A stretch of DNA of 64,000 nucleotides from Actinomycetes bacterium (GTDB taxonomy: Bacteria > Actinomycetota > Coriobacteriia > Coriobacteriales > Eggerthellaceae): the NCBI GenBank assembly GCA_023394615.1, contig JAEXAI010000019.1:1-64000 (forward strand), written 5' to 3'. Below, one piece after another: positions 1 to 8,840 of the stretch. Within the stretch, counting starts at the first letter, position 1; each line of letters starts with the position of its first letter. A program made the position numbers and the translations under genes. The notes under the pieces were generated by a model that was not told the DNA's origin, searched no databases, and saw only the letters and a list, made by a program, of their open reading frames with translations.

Positions 1-66
1 ATCGAGTTCAACGGCACGAGCCGCCGCATGGACGCAGCGCTCATGCTCGGCAAATCGAAGGAATAG
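1..66 (+). pseudogene. C-terminal end of an IstB-like ATPase (IS21-family helper), cut by the window edge
   Basis: The first 22 codons are open and end in TAG at 64-66. They read IEFNGTSRRMDAALMLG and so on, which resembles the end of IS21-family IstB proteins (pattern I-x-F-x-G-x-S-x-R followed by ALM). IstB is the AAA+ helper of the IstA transposase. The rest of the gene lies outside the window, so its integrity is unknown. The call is supported by the IS-end-like repeats that follow directly. A short random open frame is the alternative. Confidence 0.5.
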
Positions 67-260
67 AGTGGATGGAGGCCATGGGAACAAGGATAAGACC
101 TGCCCGATATTCGACCTGGAGGAGATAGTGTTCTAGCGGCAGGAAGCGGCATCAGGTGGCAAGGTCCATAATATAACCGGGCCTTGCCAAGACAGGAAAC
201 AAGAGGCGTTCGGATGCTCTTGCAGAAAGTGTCGAAATCCTGATGCAGAAAATGTCGACA
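67..260 (+). mobile_element. Probable right end of an IS21-type element
   Basis: About 195 non-coding bases follow the IstB-like stop. They contain two direct copies of a short motif, TGCAGAAAGTGTCGA near 221-235 and TGCAGAAAATGTCGACA at 244-260. IS21 ends carry several internal repeats and terminate in TGT/ACA, and the last copy ends in ACA at 260. Immediately after 260 the sequence becomes an IS110 transposase reading frame, so the boundary appears to be an insertion junction. The left end and any target-site duplication are outside the window. Confidence 0.45.
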
Positions 261-862
261 GGGTCTTGACTATACACAATCCGAGATCGGCGCGCTGACG
301 CGCGGCGCGAACAGGGACAAGGTTACCAAACTCGTGAAGTCCGCGGGCAGCTCGAAACGACCGCCGGAAACAGTCGTGGCGGCCGAGGGTCGCAGCTGCA
401 AGCTGCTTGCCAAACGTATCCGGGAGGATGCCGACGAGGCTGCCGCGCTCGATGGCGAGATTGCCGCATTGCTGGCAGATGACGCCACGTACCAGTGCCT
501 GACCACCGTGCCGGGAATCGGCACGAGAACCGCGTCCGAGCTGGTCATAGGCATCGACATCGCGCTGTTCGACGGCCATGACAAGCTCGCCTCCTACTGC
601 GGGCTCGCCCCCAAGGACCGGCAGTCCGGAACCTCCATATCGTCGGTTACGGCATCCAGGCAGGGCAACAAGAGGCTCAAGAACCTGCTCATATTCTCGT
701 GCAACTCGATAATTCGCAGCGACAACCGCTTCGGCCGCTACTACCGCATGCTCCGCGAGGAACGGCACATGCCGCATAGCAAGGCGCTGAAAGCAGTCGC
801 GCGGAAACGCTTGAAGGGTGATATACGCGATAATGCGGGACAAGGTCCCGTACGCGGCCTAG
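261..862 (+). pseudogene. IS110-family transposase remnant (C-terminal Transposase_20 domain)
   Basis: The frame opens at the putative IS21 junction and lacks the N-terminal DEDD catalytic domain of IS110 transposases. What remains is the C-terminal domain, with TVPGIGTRTASELV (helix-hairpin-helix-like), FASYCGLAP-type sequence (here LASYCGLAP) and GNKRLKN. Near 815-818 one extra G shifts the frame. In the corrected frame the protein ends KVIYAIMRDKVPYAA and stops at 860-862, a normal IS110 ending, whereas the uncorrected frame runs on to 948 with unrelated sequence. It is therefore doubly broken, by 5' truncation and a 3' frameshift. Confidence 0.8.
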
Positions 863-980
863 CCGACCGCCACAAACAACGATCATCGCAGAACCCTCCT
901 GATGGGAGGGGCGGTGCGGCACGCTCTACGACTCACGGAAATATTTAGAGTATCGCTTGACAAAACCATAGGAACACCCC

Positions 981-1220
981 CAGGTAACCCCCTAGGTAGA
1001 ACTGTTGTTGCGGTGTATTGGTAAAGAGTCTTTGTCGACCCCTGAGCTTATGGATGAGCTCAATCTAGCCGACCGCAAGAACTTTCGTGGGCTGTACCTT
1101 AACCCGTCAATCGAAGCGGGCTTTGTTGAGCGCACTGTTCCCGATAAACCTTCCAGCAGCAAGCAGAGATATCGCTTAACAGCACTCGGTAAGCAGATGT
1201 TTAAAATGCAGGATGACTAG
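981..1220 (+). pseudogene. C-terminal winged-helix tail of a RecG-like/Fic-type protein, broken
   Basis: The frame reads QVTP, then TAG at 993-995, then VELLLRCIGKESLSTPELMD..., ending NPSIEAGFVERTVPDKP plus a short tail. The QVTP run followed by a winged helix ending in 'TIPDKPxSxxQ+Y' is the usual C-terminus of AlbA_2/RecG-related ATP-binding regulators and some Fic proteins. The upstream catalytic part is missing and an amber codon interrupts the Q/V-rich linker. A paralogous tail, also with an in-frame stop, lies at 58.9 kb. There is no good ribosome site for the 71-codon piece after the TAG. Confidence 0.6.
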
Positions 1221-1434
1221 CACGGACAATCTTGGCAAGAAGCTTAACGACGCTTTTTCTGGTCGTATGGTGCATAAGAACCTCGTCATGGTTATGCGCG
1301 AAATATTGTCTAGCTTTGTTAGTGGCTGAAAACAAGCGACCGCCACTCTCGACGGTCGCTTGATGTGCAAAAACTTCAAATCGCGGTGGCGGCGAATAAA
1401 AACCTGCCACAAGTCATTTCCGCATCGTGAATCT

Positions 1435-2754
1435 TTACTTGACGCTGCGCCTTTTGGCCAGCCAGGCTGCTCCGGCAAGAAGAGCCGTGGCTGCCGCGAC
1501 AAGCGCGATGGTCCCTGCCATGCTCGCCATGAGGTCGCCGGTCTGTGCGGTCGACTGCGTGCCGGTGGATGCATAGGCTTTCTGGACGAACGTATCGGAG
1601 ATTGCCACTGGGGTTGGGTTCTCGTTCGCCTTGATGCTCACGCTTTTCACTATGTCCGCACTATCCAACGCGGTGATGATACCCGTACCGGTCCCGATAG
1701 TCTGGCCGAAGAACTTGGCGCCCCTTGCCGTCACGTAGCGGATGTCCTGAATGCCCGCGTTTGCGGGGGATGTGATGGTGCTATCGGTAATAGTGATTGT
1801 TCCGGGCGGTACTGTAAAGCTTGAAGCATTGCTTCGCGACCAGCATAAAAGGGCATATCCGCTGCCGGATGCTTCAACGTTCGACCGGGTGATGTTGATA
1901 TGGGGAGTGATGCCTTCGCTGCTGCTGAAGGCCCCAATACCCTTCACCCATTCCGTATCCGCGCCGGTTGCAGTTGCCTTCACTGTTGAATCGGTGATGT
2001 TCACCTGGCCGCTGCCGGTTGCGCCTTTGGCTGCTTCTGTGTAAATCGCGGAAGTCGTACCATCGCCCTTGTTGACTGCTGAAGCGGTCACATTCGACCC
2101 GTTGGTGATGTTGACGTTGCCGCCTGCGGCATATATGGCAGAGCTTTCTTTGTCTGGTTTATTGTTGGTCATAGTGGCGTTCACCGTGGATCCGCTGATG
2201 TTGATGTTGCCAGTGACGCCAATCGTTGCGACCGTGTCGCCTTTGGACTCCGCATTTAGCGTTACGTCGGTAATCGTTGTGTCGCCGTTACTGACTTCGA
2301 TAGCCGCTGCATCATCTGCCTTCACCGTGAGTTCGTCGCCCGTGATGGACAGATCACCGTCGGTGACGGAAATGGCCTTGTCGCCTGTAGTGACTGGCGA
2401 ATCGACGATGTTGGTCCCGTTCGCGGTGATGTCCAGGTCACCCACGGCGGAGATGGGCCCACCCACGTAGTCGTTGAGCGTCATGTCATTCGCGCCATCC
2501 CACACCCAAGTGCCGCCTTCATGGCCGTTGCCATTGGCGGCTTTGGTGTAGTCGGTGCCTTCGACGCTTACGCTACTGGCCGCCCAAGCGGAAAAGGGCA
2601 TTGCCATCACGGCGCACATGCTCAGCGCCACAGCCTTCACGGCGAACCTGCCCCGTGCGGCGCGCTTGGCACCTCGCGATCGGGTGGAAACAGTGCAAGA
2701 ACCTGAACCTGTTGATGCTTTCGGGCGTTTGCCCTCGATGCTCTTGTTCATCAT
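1435..2754 (-). CDS. Secreted, wall- or membrane-anchored repeat protein, function unknown
   Basis: A protein of 439 residues. Residues 1-34 are basic, followed by a signal peptide (AVALSMCAVMAMPFSAWA, about 40-58). The body is a Ser/Thr/Asn-rich solenoid with recurring 'ITGDxLTV...ITDVTLNA...INISGSTVNA' units, typical of beta-helix or adhesin-like surface proteins. The C-terminus has TAQTGD, a hydrophobic span (MAGTIALVAAATALLAGAAW) and AKRRSVK, which fits a non-canonical sortase signal or a simple membrane anchor. GGAG lies 5-8 bases before the start, and a second ATG at 2751 is possible. A consensus promoter lies directly upstream. No enzymatic motif is visible, so an adhesin role is inferred only from architecture. 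Confidence 0.75.
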   Translation of the reverse strand: MMNKSIEGKRPKASTGSGSCTVSTRSRGAKRAARGRFAVKAVALSMCAVMAMPFSAWAASSVSVEGTDYTKAANGNGHEGGTWVWDGANDMTLNDYVGGPISAVGDLDITANGTNIVDSPVTTGDKAISVTDGDLSITGDELTVKADDAAAIEVSNGDTTITDVTLNAESKGDTVATIGVTGNINISGSTVNATMTNNKPDKESSAIYAAGGNVNITNGSNVTASAVNKGDGTTSAIYTEAAKGATGSGQVNITDSTVKATATGADTEWVKGIGAFSSSEGITPHINITRSNVEASGSGYALLCWSRSNASSFTVPPGTITITDSTITSPANAGIQDIRYVTARGAKFFGQTIGTGTGIITALDSADIVKSVSIKANENPTPVAISDTFVQKAYASTGTQSTAQTGDLMASMAGTIALVAAATALLAGAAWLAKRRSVK

Positions 2755-2795
2755 GATTCTCCTTCCCCTGTCCGTTATCGGTCCCTGATTCTACG

Positions 2796-2824
2796 ATTAT
2801 ACTGCCAAGACTATTCTTAGACAA
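2796..2824 (-). promoter_or_regulatory. Sigma-70-like promoter of the 439-residue surface protein gene
   Basis: On the minus strand a -35 TTGTCT (2819-2824) is separated by 17 bases from a perfect -10 TATAAT (2796-2801). The start codon lies about 42 bases downstream of the -10. Confidence 0.6.
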
Positions 2825-2840
2825 TAAGATTCGGTTGTGT

Positions 2841-3023
2841 CTATTTGATCTCGAATTGTCTCAGGTCGATTCCCATTTCCTCTGCTTTTGCGCAGAGCTC
2901 GTAGCCATTCATTGATTCGATGTCGGAAAGGTCCAGTAACGCCGCTGGAAAACCGTTGAGCATCGCCGTACCGCAATAGTCTTCCAAGTAGTCTCTGAGC
3001 GCGTCAACATCAATTGTTGCCAT
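2841..3023 (-). CDS. Small acidic protein of 60 residues, unknown function
   Basis: Begins MATIDVDALRDYLEDYCG and ends GIDLRQFEIK. The start at 3023 is preferred because AGAAGG lies about 8 bases upstream. A longer open frame to 3170 has no ribosome site and a poor sequence. It is strongly acidic and predicted mostly helical, with no signal peptide or membrane segment. I recall similar short 'DVDALRDYLxDYxGTAM' proteins in gut anaerobes but know no function. It sits alone upstream of the surface protein gene on the same strand. Confidence 0.6.
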   Translation of the reverse strand: MATIDVDALRDYLEDYCGTAMLNGFPAALLDLSDIESMNGYELCAKAEEMGIDLRQFEIK

Positions 3024-3381
3024 AGCTGCGACCTTCTTTCTGTAGCGGTTCCAAGTGCCTGATATGCAAGAGAACTTGAGCGACAGGAGGGCAGGGTTGG
3101 TCCCATTACGTTTTAACTGAGTGGCTGTATTGTAATACGGAACGTCTGACGTAATAGAGACCCTTTCCAATACTGACTCATAAGACTTTTGCTAATTTGC
3201 AGGAAGGGAAGTGCAGCGCCACGGCCGGGGTGCGTGCGCTGTGATGTTTGGCGGAAAAAGCGAGCGTCCGATTTGCGAGATCGGATGCATGCTTTTGGAA
3301 AGGGGATAAATACCCGCAGAAACTGCTGAAGCCTCGAAAAAGCTTTATTATTGAAACTCTCCACCAAGAAAAGGGAAACTA

Positions 3382-4146
3382 ATGCTGCATTATGATGAAT
3401 ATGGAAACAAGGAAAACCCGACTATCCTGCTGCTGCATGGGGCGGCTGCGCTTGATACTTTTTGCAGTCAGTATTGCTTTTCTGATCAATATCATCTTGT
3501 TGTGCCTCACTTACCGGGAGCGGGAAAGGCGGCTGCTGAGATTTATGAGCCGGAAAAGACAGTAGATGAACTCGTTGCGCTCATTCAGTCCCTCGATAAA
3601 AAGCGAATTGGTGTAATTGGACATTCGCTTGGAAGCGAGATTGCAATCATGCTTGTCAGCAAGCATCCCGAGTTGTTCAACTTTGCAGTGTTTTTAAGTG
3701 CATGGGTAAATCCGAAGCCGAAAACAATTCGGAAGTACTGCTCTCTTGCGAGAGTAACCCAAAAAGCGCTGCATTGGAGCTGGTTGGTCCGGTTTCAGGG
3801 AAGGTATTGGAACTACACAAAAAAACAAGCCGATTATATGGCGGAATACTCAAAGCAGATCACTTTGCCGGTGTATCGCTCCTTCTTTTACAATACATTG
3901 GATTTATCAGAGTTACCTGAATATCAAGCGGTAACGATACCAATGCTGGCAATTTGCGGGAGTAAGGAAGTCAAAGATATGAAAATCTCTCTTACACTAC
4001 TTGCTCAAAATTCAAGCTGTCAGACAGTGACATTACAAGGAGTAAACCACGACTTCCCAATGCGTAATGCCGAGCAGCTTAATCCATTGCTTGAAAAATT
4101 TATCCAAGGCACCGTAATACCCCTCGCTTCAGTCAAGGGGATATAA
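3382..4146 (+). CDS. Alpha/beta-fold hydrolase
   Basis: A protein of 254 residues with the classic hydrolase layout: the oxyanion-hole HGAAA motif near residue 20, a nucleophile elbow GHSLGS near residue 80, a likely acid residue near ICGSKEVKD, and a C-terminal His in GVNHDFP. The cap region around 110-170 is rich in aromatic residues. AAAAGGG precedes the ATG. The gene is clearly more AT-rich than its neighbours and uses AAA, ATT and TAT freely, which suggests acquisition from a low-GC Firmicute-like donor. Substrate is unknown. It has no operon partner. Confidence 0.8.
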   Translation: MLHYDEYGNKENPTILLLHGAAALDTFCSQYCFSDQYHLVVPHLPGAGKAAAEIYEPEKTVDELVALIQSLDKKRIGVIGHSLGSEIAIMLVSKHPELFNFAVFLSAWVNPKPKTIRKYCSLARVTQKALHWSWLVRFQGRYWNYTKKQADYMAEYSKQITLPVYRSFFYNTLDLSELPEYQAVTIPMLAICGSKEVKDMKISLTLLAQNSSCQTVTLQGVNHDFPMRNAEQLNPLLEKFIQGTVIPLASVKGI

Positions 4147-4247
4147 GATGTTTCGGCACGAGCCGAACATTCGTTTGACACGTGAGCGGGAAAAAACGTA
4201 TCGAGCACCCGGGCGCATCGACACGTTTTGCGATCTCAAAACAGGAA

Positions 4248-4398
4248 TTGTCAATCAGACCCGCTATGTGCGATTATCACCGGCAAATCCTGGCTTTTCC
4301 GCAATGCCGGAAGGCGATACTTGGCGTTTGCGCAGGTGGTGAAATTCTGCCGGAGAATACCTTTCTCCCAAATCGCACATAGCGGGTCTGATTGACAA
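4248..4398. repeat. 151-bp unit with 28-bp perfect terminal inverted repeats
   Basis: Positions 4248-4275 and 4371-4398 are exact reverse complements over 28 bases (outer end TTGTCAATCAGAC, inner end TGTGCGATT). The 95-base interior has smaller hairpins (CCGG arms near 4280 and 4309) and no convincing gene. It could be a MITE or a long RNA hairpin. No target-site duplication is obvious. Confidence 0.65.
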
Positions 4399-4405
4399 AA
4401 CTGTG

Positions 4406-4555
4406 AATCGCCAAACCCCGCGCCTCGCAAAATCGCCAAACCCCGCGCCTCGCAAAATCGCCAAATCACGAACCCCGCGGAATCGTCGAACCCCGCGCCC
4501 CGCGGAATCGTCGAGCCCCGCGCCCCGCGGAATCGTCGAACCTCGTGCCTCGCGT
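4406..4555. repeat. Six tandem copies of a 25-bp GC-rich unit
   Basis: The unit starts AATCGCCAAACCCCGCGCCT and repeats every 25 bases. The first two copies are identical, and the later copies drift to AATCGTCGAACCCCGCGCC. Because 25 is not a multiple of three, this is not a coding repeat. The rest of the gap (4556-4831) shows no gene. Confidence 0.75.
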
Positions 4556-4831
4556 TCGGGATTCATGCGCCGACTTCCGAGATGCAACCCACATGCATTT
4601 TGTTGTTTCACGTCGCTAAACAGGTAGGTTGCGCTTCGTCGAAGTGAGGTTGTGGCGAACGTGCTATCATCCCAGCAATCAATGCGATAATTCAACGTTG
4701 CTGGAATTGGGCTTTTGGGAATCTGGCAACGCTGTGAGTGTCAAAGGAATCGGGTCGTGAAAATGCGTCAAACGATCCAGTCATTAGATTTTTCAATCCG
4801 GAAATAGGGGTATTTTCGAAAGGGACAAACT

Positions 4832-7800
4832 ATGGGACAAACCTGCCACCTCTCCGTCTTCGATCATCCGTTCCGCCGCCTTCTGTGTATGCTGCTGGCT
4901 ATTGTGCTGGCGGTTGCGTTTGTGCCCGTGATGCCGGGCGGACAGTCGAGTGTCGCCTCGGCTGAGGAGGCCGCTTCGGCTGACAATGAGGCTGCTGCCA
5001 CTTTCGATTACGAGCCTGGCACCTATGTGGAGGGCGAGGCCGTCGCGCTGCTGGTCTCTTCGGTGCAAAACGGCATCAGCGTGCAATCCGCAGACCTGCT
5101 CTCATCGGCCCAGACGCTGATGGACGTGTCCGACGAGGCTGTGCAGGACCAAAACGACGCAGGCTTGCTTTCCGTGCAAGAAGAGGCCGTGGTGCAGTCC
5201 GCTGACGCGGGGGCGAGCCAGCAGCTGGTGCTGGTGCGAGATGAGACCAAGACCACGCAGCAGCTGGTCACCGAGCTACAGAGTGACCCGCGCGTCGTCT
5301 TTGCCGAGCCTAATTTCTACGTGTCGATTAATGACGAGAGTTCGGTGTCGGATGCTGCCGCGACAGCCACGGCGACGGCTACTCCCGATGACGTCACTAC
5401 CCAAAGCATCACCACCCAAGACTCGACCATCTGCCCCGATCTGACTGCATTTCAATGGGGCGAGCGCAACGATGGTCACTGGGTCGGCAGCTCATCGGCG
5501 GGTATCGACATCGGCTATTCCGCATGGGACGCCACAGCGGGCGTGTCCGACGGACCCGTCATCGCGATCATTGATACCGGTGTCGACGAGACCAACCCGG
5601 ACCTGACGAATAAGATGTGGCGCAGCGGGATGAACTATCCCAGCCTGGTCGCTCTGGGGGGCGACGAGTGCGGTTGGACTGCTATGCCGGACACGACATC
5701 AACTACGGGGCTCACGATGAATCACGGTACCCATTGCGCCGGTGCCGTCGCAGCCGAGTGGAACAATCAGGGCACGTCGGGCGTGTCGCAGAACGCACGT
5801 ATTATGTCTTTGGCTCCTTCGGGCATGATGGCCTCTTACATCCAAGCGTTCAACTATGTGAAAACGGCGCTGGATGCAGGCGTGAACGTGAAGGTAACCA
5901 GCAATTCCTGGGGCATGGGGCTGCAAGGCTCTCGCAGCATTTCGGTCGCTGTCACTCAGATGGGCCAGGCTGGGGCGATGTCTGTTTTCGCATCGGGAAA
6001 CGACAGTACGGATATCTCACGCGTCACGACGAACGCGACCAATCTGGCCGAGAATCCCTATGCCATCGTGGTGAACAGCATGGGACCGGCGGGCACGCTC
6101 AGTTCGTTCAGCAACTACGGCGTTTCGGCCACCGATGTGATGGCTTCGGGCTCTACCGTCCTGTCCACGGTGTTCTCATCCGAGCCCACTTTCTTGGGCG
6201 AAGCCAACTTGACCGATACCACGATCTACGAGAGCTTCGACAGCACCAGCCGCTTCGATACATCCATCAAGCCCGCGTCCGGCAGCAACCTGTTCTCGTT
6301 CCCGAGCGCATCCACCGTCACTGCCCGCACGTTCGAAGGCACGAACAGCATCGGCTTGGCCTACGACCCGGTCGCCGACCCCAACGGTGCTCTTGCTACC
6401 AGCGGTGAGGTCAACCTGTCCGCACTTTCCGTCAAACCAAAATACCTGAGCATCCGCTATTCCGCCATCCTCGCCAACGCGAGTGTGCCGGCGAACGCGA
6501 GTATTGCTTTGGGTATACGTTGCACAGACGGATCCTTCAAGCCTTTGGATGCGAAGGACTCCTTCTACATGTCGGGTGATGGCTGGGGCGGTTGTTGCGT
6601 GGAATTGCCGGATAACACCGACTGGGCGCATTTCCAAATCAAGATTTCCTACGCTCTGATCGATAGCACATCCATCGGTGGAACATTGATGGGCGGCAAA
6701 ACGGCGGGTACGTTATGCGTGGACAGTATCGGATTGGGATCTACGCGCGTGCCGTATATGTATATGGAAGGCACTTCGATGGCATGTCCCACCGTGGCCG
6801 GAGTAGCCGCGGTGCTGGCCCAGAACAACCCGAACGCCTCGGCGGAAAAGCTTGCCGCACTGGTGAAGGGATCGACCACCTATGATTCCCGCTATCAGAA
6901 CCTCTGTCTGACCAGCGGGAGGGCCGGGGTGGATGCCTCCGCCAACCCGACGGCCACACCCATTTCCGCAATCTCGAGTGGCACAACGGCCACCATCACG
7001 GGCTATTTCTTCGGATCGAACCCCACCGTCAGTATCGATGGCACGCAGGCAAACGTTTTATCCGTCACCAACCTGGGTGACGACAAGTCTAGTGTAAAGG
7101 TGACCCTGCCCGCCAACTTTGATGGCGGTGATGCGCACATCCGAGTGGTCGGCACCAATGGGAAAACCGGCAATCTTTTCGTCCACCTGAATCGAGCCGA
7201 CAATCTCACCTATTACGATAACGTCGAGATGACTTGGCCAGACGAGATAGCCGATTGGACCGGTTGGCAATTGGTGGGCTTCGGCGGTTACATCTACTGC
7301 TTGCCGCAGAATTTGACGCTGAAGACCTACGACCATCTGTTGCGTTATGATCCCGCATTGAAATCTTGGGAACGTGTGGACATTCCCATACAGGGCCAGG
7401 GGGCGTATATGTTCTCTGCTGCGGTGCTACAGGGGCGGATGTATGTATATGTGGAATCGGAGGATGGTGATAACTTGGTCAAGGACATTATCACTCTGGA
7501 TCCGGCGGGCAACTGGGGGCAGACGGGATGGTCGTTCGCAGGATGCGAGAATATCTACAATGTGAGTCTGTCCTCGGACGGCACCTCGCTTTATACATTC
7601 GGAGGCAAGGACATGTCCAAGATGTCCGGTCCCCAAAATTATGACGGCATCTGGAAGGTGGATGTGAACACCGGTGTGTTCACCAAAGCTGGTACATTGT
7701 CGATAGCATGTCAGTCTCCTCGCGTGGTATACGACAAGCAGAAAACGTTTTTGGTGACGAACGGCCAGAACACCGACAGTTTGCAGGAAGGGGCCATCAA

Positions 7801-8527
7801 CGGTATGGAAAAGCAGGTCATGCAATCCGATGGCACCCTTGCCTTTATGAAGGCACGACCTTGGAATCTGATAAACAACACAGGACAGCTTTGCTTCGCA
7901 CCGGCGGTCGTGACTTCCGGGTTCATCTTCGCAGGTCCGCTGAGCAATCAGGCTTCGGGCACGCCGGTGGCTGATACCTATCTGTTGTCGGCTGCCGAGG
8001 GCGCCGAACCGACGAAGTTCGACGCGCGTGCCAGCGATAAGGCGTTGCTTATCCCTGCGGCCTGCACCTACGATAATGTCCTCTACGTGTTGGCCGATAC
8101 TGTGGAGGCGCCCAACCGCGTGTTCTCATTCACCGCGGTGGACACCTACGCGCTCGATATAGCCGAAGCTTCTATCGAAACGCTTCCCGATGTCGACTAT
8201 ACCGGGGATGCCTTCGAGCCGGACGTCGTTGTGCACTTCGGCTCGCAGATACTCACCGAGGGAATCGACTACACCTTGTCGTATGCAGATAACGTCGACG
8301 CGGGCACGGCAAAGGTGACCATCACGGGCATGGGCCGCTTTACCGATACGGTATCGACCACGTTCAACATTGTCGGCAAGTCGGCATCTAGCGATGAGGG
8401 GTCGCAGTCTGCGGCTGGTACGGCTAAAACCTCCGACAATGTCTGGTCAATCGGCGCCGTTGCAGCGCTGATGGCTTTGGCTGGTGGTGCTGTCGCACTT
8501 GCAGCCCGTCGCCGCACGTGCGAATAA
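4832..8527 (+). CDS. Giant secreted S8 (subtilisin-like) serine protease with TIG and kelch-like domains
   Basis: A protein of 1231 residues. A signal segment lies at about 16-45 and a propeptide-like region at about 60-165, ending VVFAEPNFYV. The catalytic triad is Asp248 (AIIDTGVD), His298 (NHGTHCAG) and Ser649 (EGTSMACP), with an oxyanion Asn in TSNSWG (about 358). About 200 residues (445-640), rich in beta-like sequence, are inserted before the Ser motif. After the protease come an IPT/TIG-like domain (about 705-795), a kelch-like beta-propeller region (about 800-1110), a 'DVDYTGDAFEPDVVV' Ig-like repeat and a C-terminal membrane anchor ending AARRRTCE. GAAAGGG precedes the ATG. Probably a cell-surface protease; targets are unknown. 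Confidence 0.92.
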   Translation: MGQTCHLSVFDHPFRRLLCMLLAIVLAVAFVPVMPGGQSSVASAEEAASADNEAAATFDYEPGTYVEGEAVALLVSSVQNGISVQSADLLSSAQTLMDVSDEAVQDQNDAGLLSVQEEAVVQSADAGASQQLVLVRDETKTTQQLVTELQSDPRVVFAEPNFYVSINDESSVSDAAATATATATPDDVTTQSITTQDSTICPDLTAFQWGERNDGHWVGSSSAGIDIGYSAWDATAGVSDGPVIAIIDTGVDETNPDLTNKMWRSGMNYPSLVALGGDECGWTAMPDTTSTTGLTMNHGTHCAGAVAAEWNNQGTSGVSQNARIMSLAPSGMMASYIQAFNYVKTALDAGVNVKVTSNSWGMGLQGSRSISVAVTQMGQAGAMSVFASGNDSTDISRVTTNATNLAENPYAIVVNSMGPAGTLSSFSNYGVSATDVMASGSTVLSTVFSSEPTFLGEANLTDTTIYESFDSTSRFDTSIKPASGSNLFSFPSASTVTARTFEGTNSIGLAYDPVADPNGALATSGEVNLSALSVKPKYLSIRYSAILANASVPANASIALGIRCTDGSFKPLDAKDSFYMSGDGWGGCCVELPDNTDWAHFQIKISYALIDSTSIGGTLMGGKTAGTLCVDSIGLGSTRVPYMYMEGTSMACPTVAGVAAVLAQNNPNASAEKLAALVKGSTTYDSRYQNLCLTSGRAGVDASANPTATPISAISSGTTATITGYFFGSNPTVSIDGTQANVLSVTNLGDDKSSVKVTLPANFDGGDAHIRVVGTNGKTGNLFVHLNRADNLTYYDNVEMTWPDEIADWTGWQLVGFGGYIYCLPQNLTLKTYDHLLRYDPALKSWERVDIPIQGQGAYMFSAAVLQGRMYVYVESEDGDNLVKDIITLDPAGNWGQTGWSFAGCENIYNVSLSSDGTSLYTFGGKDMSKMSGPQNYDGIWKVDVNTGVFTKAGTLSIACQSPRVVYDKQKTFLVTNGQNTDSLQEGAINGMEKQVMQSDGTLAFMKARPWNLINNTGQLCFAPAVVTSGFIFAGPLSNQASGTPVADTYLLSAAEGAEPTKFDARASDKALLIPAACTYDNVLYVLADTVEAPNRVFSFTAVDTYALDIAEASIETLPDVDYTGDAFEPDVVVHFGSQILTEGIDYTLSYADNVDAGTAKVTITGMGRFTDTVSTTFNIVGKSASSDEGSQSAAGTAKTSDNVWSIGAVAALMALAGGAVALAARRRTCE

Positions 8528-8529
8528 TC

Positions 8530-8640
8530 TTCTGGACTCATGCGCACAAGCACGTTGCGGTTTTTGATGCATTCCACCTGGAACTGCAGGACTGAGTCGT
8601 GACATTTATAGGCCTGCTCTGCAGTTAGGCAGCCGCAGGA
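8530..8640 (-). pseudogene. Remnant of an S37-family peptidase gene
   Basis: On the minus strand the frame reads TAEQAYKCHDSVLQFQVECI followed by KNRNVLV. This closely matches an internal stretch of the intact S37 peptidase at 44.8-46.7 kb (SAQQAQECRDLISQFQVECI followed by NHR). No start, catalytic residues or continuation can be found, so it is the relic of a second copy. Apart from this relic, 8641-8840 contains nothing recognisable. Confidence 0.6.
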
Positions 8641-8840
8641 GTGATTGCCACTTTGCGCATGAGCGGCCAGATACAGTGTGCCCGTGGGCCTGTCAAGTGA
8701 TTAAGCGCACAACAAGAAGCATTCTGCGCTCAGTATCTACCGACAAGGGTGCCTGACGCAGTCGCACGCGCAGAGGGACAAACCCCCTGCGCGTGCATAG
8801 ATGTCAAGCGAACCTCCTTCGCGAAAGCGGGCAAGACTCC

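Noticed and set aside
4264..4695. Arg/Gly-rich minus-strand frame over the 25-bp repeats
   Set aside because: A 25-base unit cannot maintain a protein repeat in frame; the apparent RGVRRF-like repetition arises from GC-rich tandem DNA.
5617..6408. 263-codon frame inside the S8 protease gene
   Set aside because: Arg/His-rich out-of-frame reading of a gene with all catalytic motifs in the other frame.
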